The notes beneath the pieces are model-generated. The model worked only from the letters and a program-made list of their open reading frames with translations. It ran no database searches and was not told the DNA's origin. Below are positions 63,595 to 64,000 of a stretch of 64,000 nucleotides of DNA, in pieces. The stretch comes from Chryseobacterium sp. H1D6B (GTDB taxonomy: Bacteria; Bacteroidota; Bacteroidia; Flavobacteriales; Weeksellaceae): the NCBI RefSeq assembly GCF_029892445.1, contig NZ_JARXVJ010000001.1:4154001-4218000 (forward strand). Direction: 5' to 3'. A program made the position numbers and the translations under genes. Within the stretch, counting starts at the first letter, position 1. Every line of letters starts with the position of its first letter.

Positions 63595-64000
63595 ATGAAT
63601 AGTCCAGCAGAAATCCTTCCGGGAGTTATTTTTTATTCTTACCTCTCCGCTGAGCGGAAAGAAAAAGTTTGTTTTTGGAATCATCATACCTTAGTATTAC
63701 AGGTTTCAGGACAATTGATCTTGGAAACCTCGGGACAAACCATTTCAATGAGCGGAGGGCAGGTGCTGCTGATCGGAAGAAACCAGCTGGGTACGCTTAC
63801 CAAAACACCGCTGCCCGGCGGAAATTATGAAACAATTGTAATCTCCCTGCAGGAAGACCTGCTGCGAAAAATCGTGCTGGAAGAAAAGCTGAAAACAGGC
63901 CAAAAATATATCGGTCCACCCAATATCTTAATTCCATCTAATGAATTCCTGCAGGGATATTTTCAGTCTATTGTTCCGTATGCCCGCAGTTCGGGATCGA
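63595..64000 (+). CDS. AraC-family regulator, N-terminal part (runs off window)
   Basis: The ATG directly abuts the aldo/keto reductase stop. The visible 135 residues form an ExsA/YqhC-like AraC sensor domain (VCFWNHHTLVLQVSGQLILE, GGQVLLIGRNQLGTLTKTPL). The HTH lies beyond the window end. It probably regulates the aldo/keto reductase gene. Confidence 0.75.
   Translation, partial: MNSPAEILPGVIFYSYLSAERKEKVCFWNHHTLVLQVSGQLILETSGQTISMSGGQVLLIGRNQLGTLTKTPLPGGNYETIVISLQEDLLRKIVLEEKLKTGQKYIGPPNILIPSNEFLQGYFQSIVPYARSSGS

Overview
The window looks like chromosomal DNA of a Chryseobacterium-like flavobacterium (Bacteroidota, Weeksellaceae). The evidence is low GC content, type IX secretion (T9SS) C-terminal sorting domains, a GLPGLI-family protein, many short 'GG-leader' peptides, LytS/LytTR two-component genes, and promoters of the Bacteroidota type (TAnnTTTG at about -7, sometimes TTG about 19-22 bases upstream). 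No rRNA, tRNA, CRISPR array or complete insertion sequence was seen.

Layout. 1-9 kb is an accessory cluster: the end of one LytTR response regulator, a complete propeller-type sensor kinase plus LytTR regulator, and four transcription units for exported or surface proteins (two T9SS cargo proteins, a GG-leader peptide, and a glycine-zipper lipoprotein paired with a permuted papain-like peptidase). Three of these promoters carry ACACTTA boxes exactly 21 bp apart, with the last box 41 bp upstream (start to start) of a TAnnTTT(G/A) element. This is the most striking signal in the window and reads as a LytTR regulon. 9-20 kb is mostly housekeeping (aminotransferase, cardiolipin synthase, SDR plus AraC, YchF, ferritin, GHL10 hydrolase, TypA), interrupted by a tandem array of three GG-leader peptides and followed by a fourth.

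20-33 kb holds a tailspike-like beta-helix protein, a DUF1294 protein, an MG2/TonB-plug protein, a 0.4 kb inverted-repeat-bounded element with a frameshifted GIY-YIG nuclease gene, tex, an M28 peptidase, a small histone-like protein, a MarR operon and a TPR-HTH regulator. 33-38 kb is another accessory block: two small HTH proteins and two exported proteins (one with duplicated CBM14-type chitin-binding modules). One 134-bp promoter module occurs in front of both an HTH gene and an exported-protein gene. 38-49 kb contains an SNF2 helicase, AraC plus MFS exporter, and several small or uncharacterised genes. 49-56 kb contains an exported RidA-like protein, a C1q/tail-like exported protein flanked by duplicated terminator segments, and the oxidative pentose phosphate operon gnd-zwf-pgl. 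56-64 kb ends with small enzymes, an esterase, a T9SS subtilase, two divergent GG-leader peptides, an aldo/keto reductase and a truncated AraC gene.

Eight GG-leader peptides are scattered through the window without a peptidase-ABC exporter, so their export machinery must lie elsewhere. Several genes are decayed (25.0, 37.1, 48.8, 57.0 and probably 59.4 kb). Two of these breaks fall in homopolymers and could also be sequencing errors.
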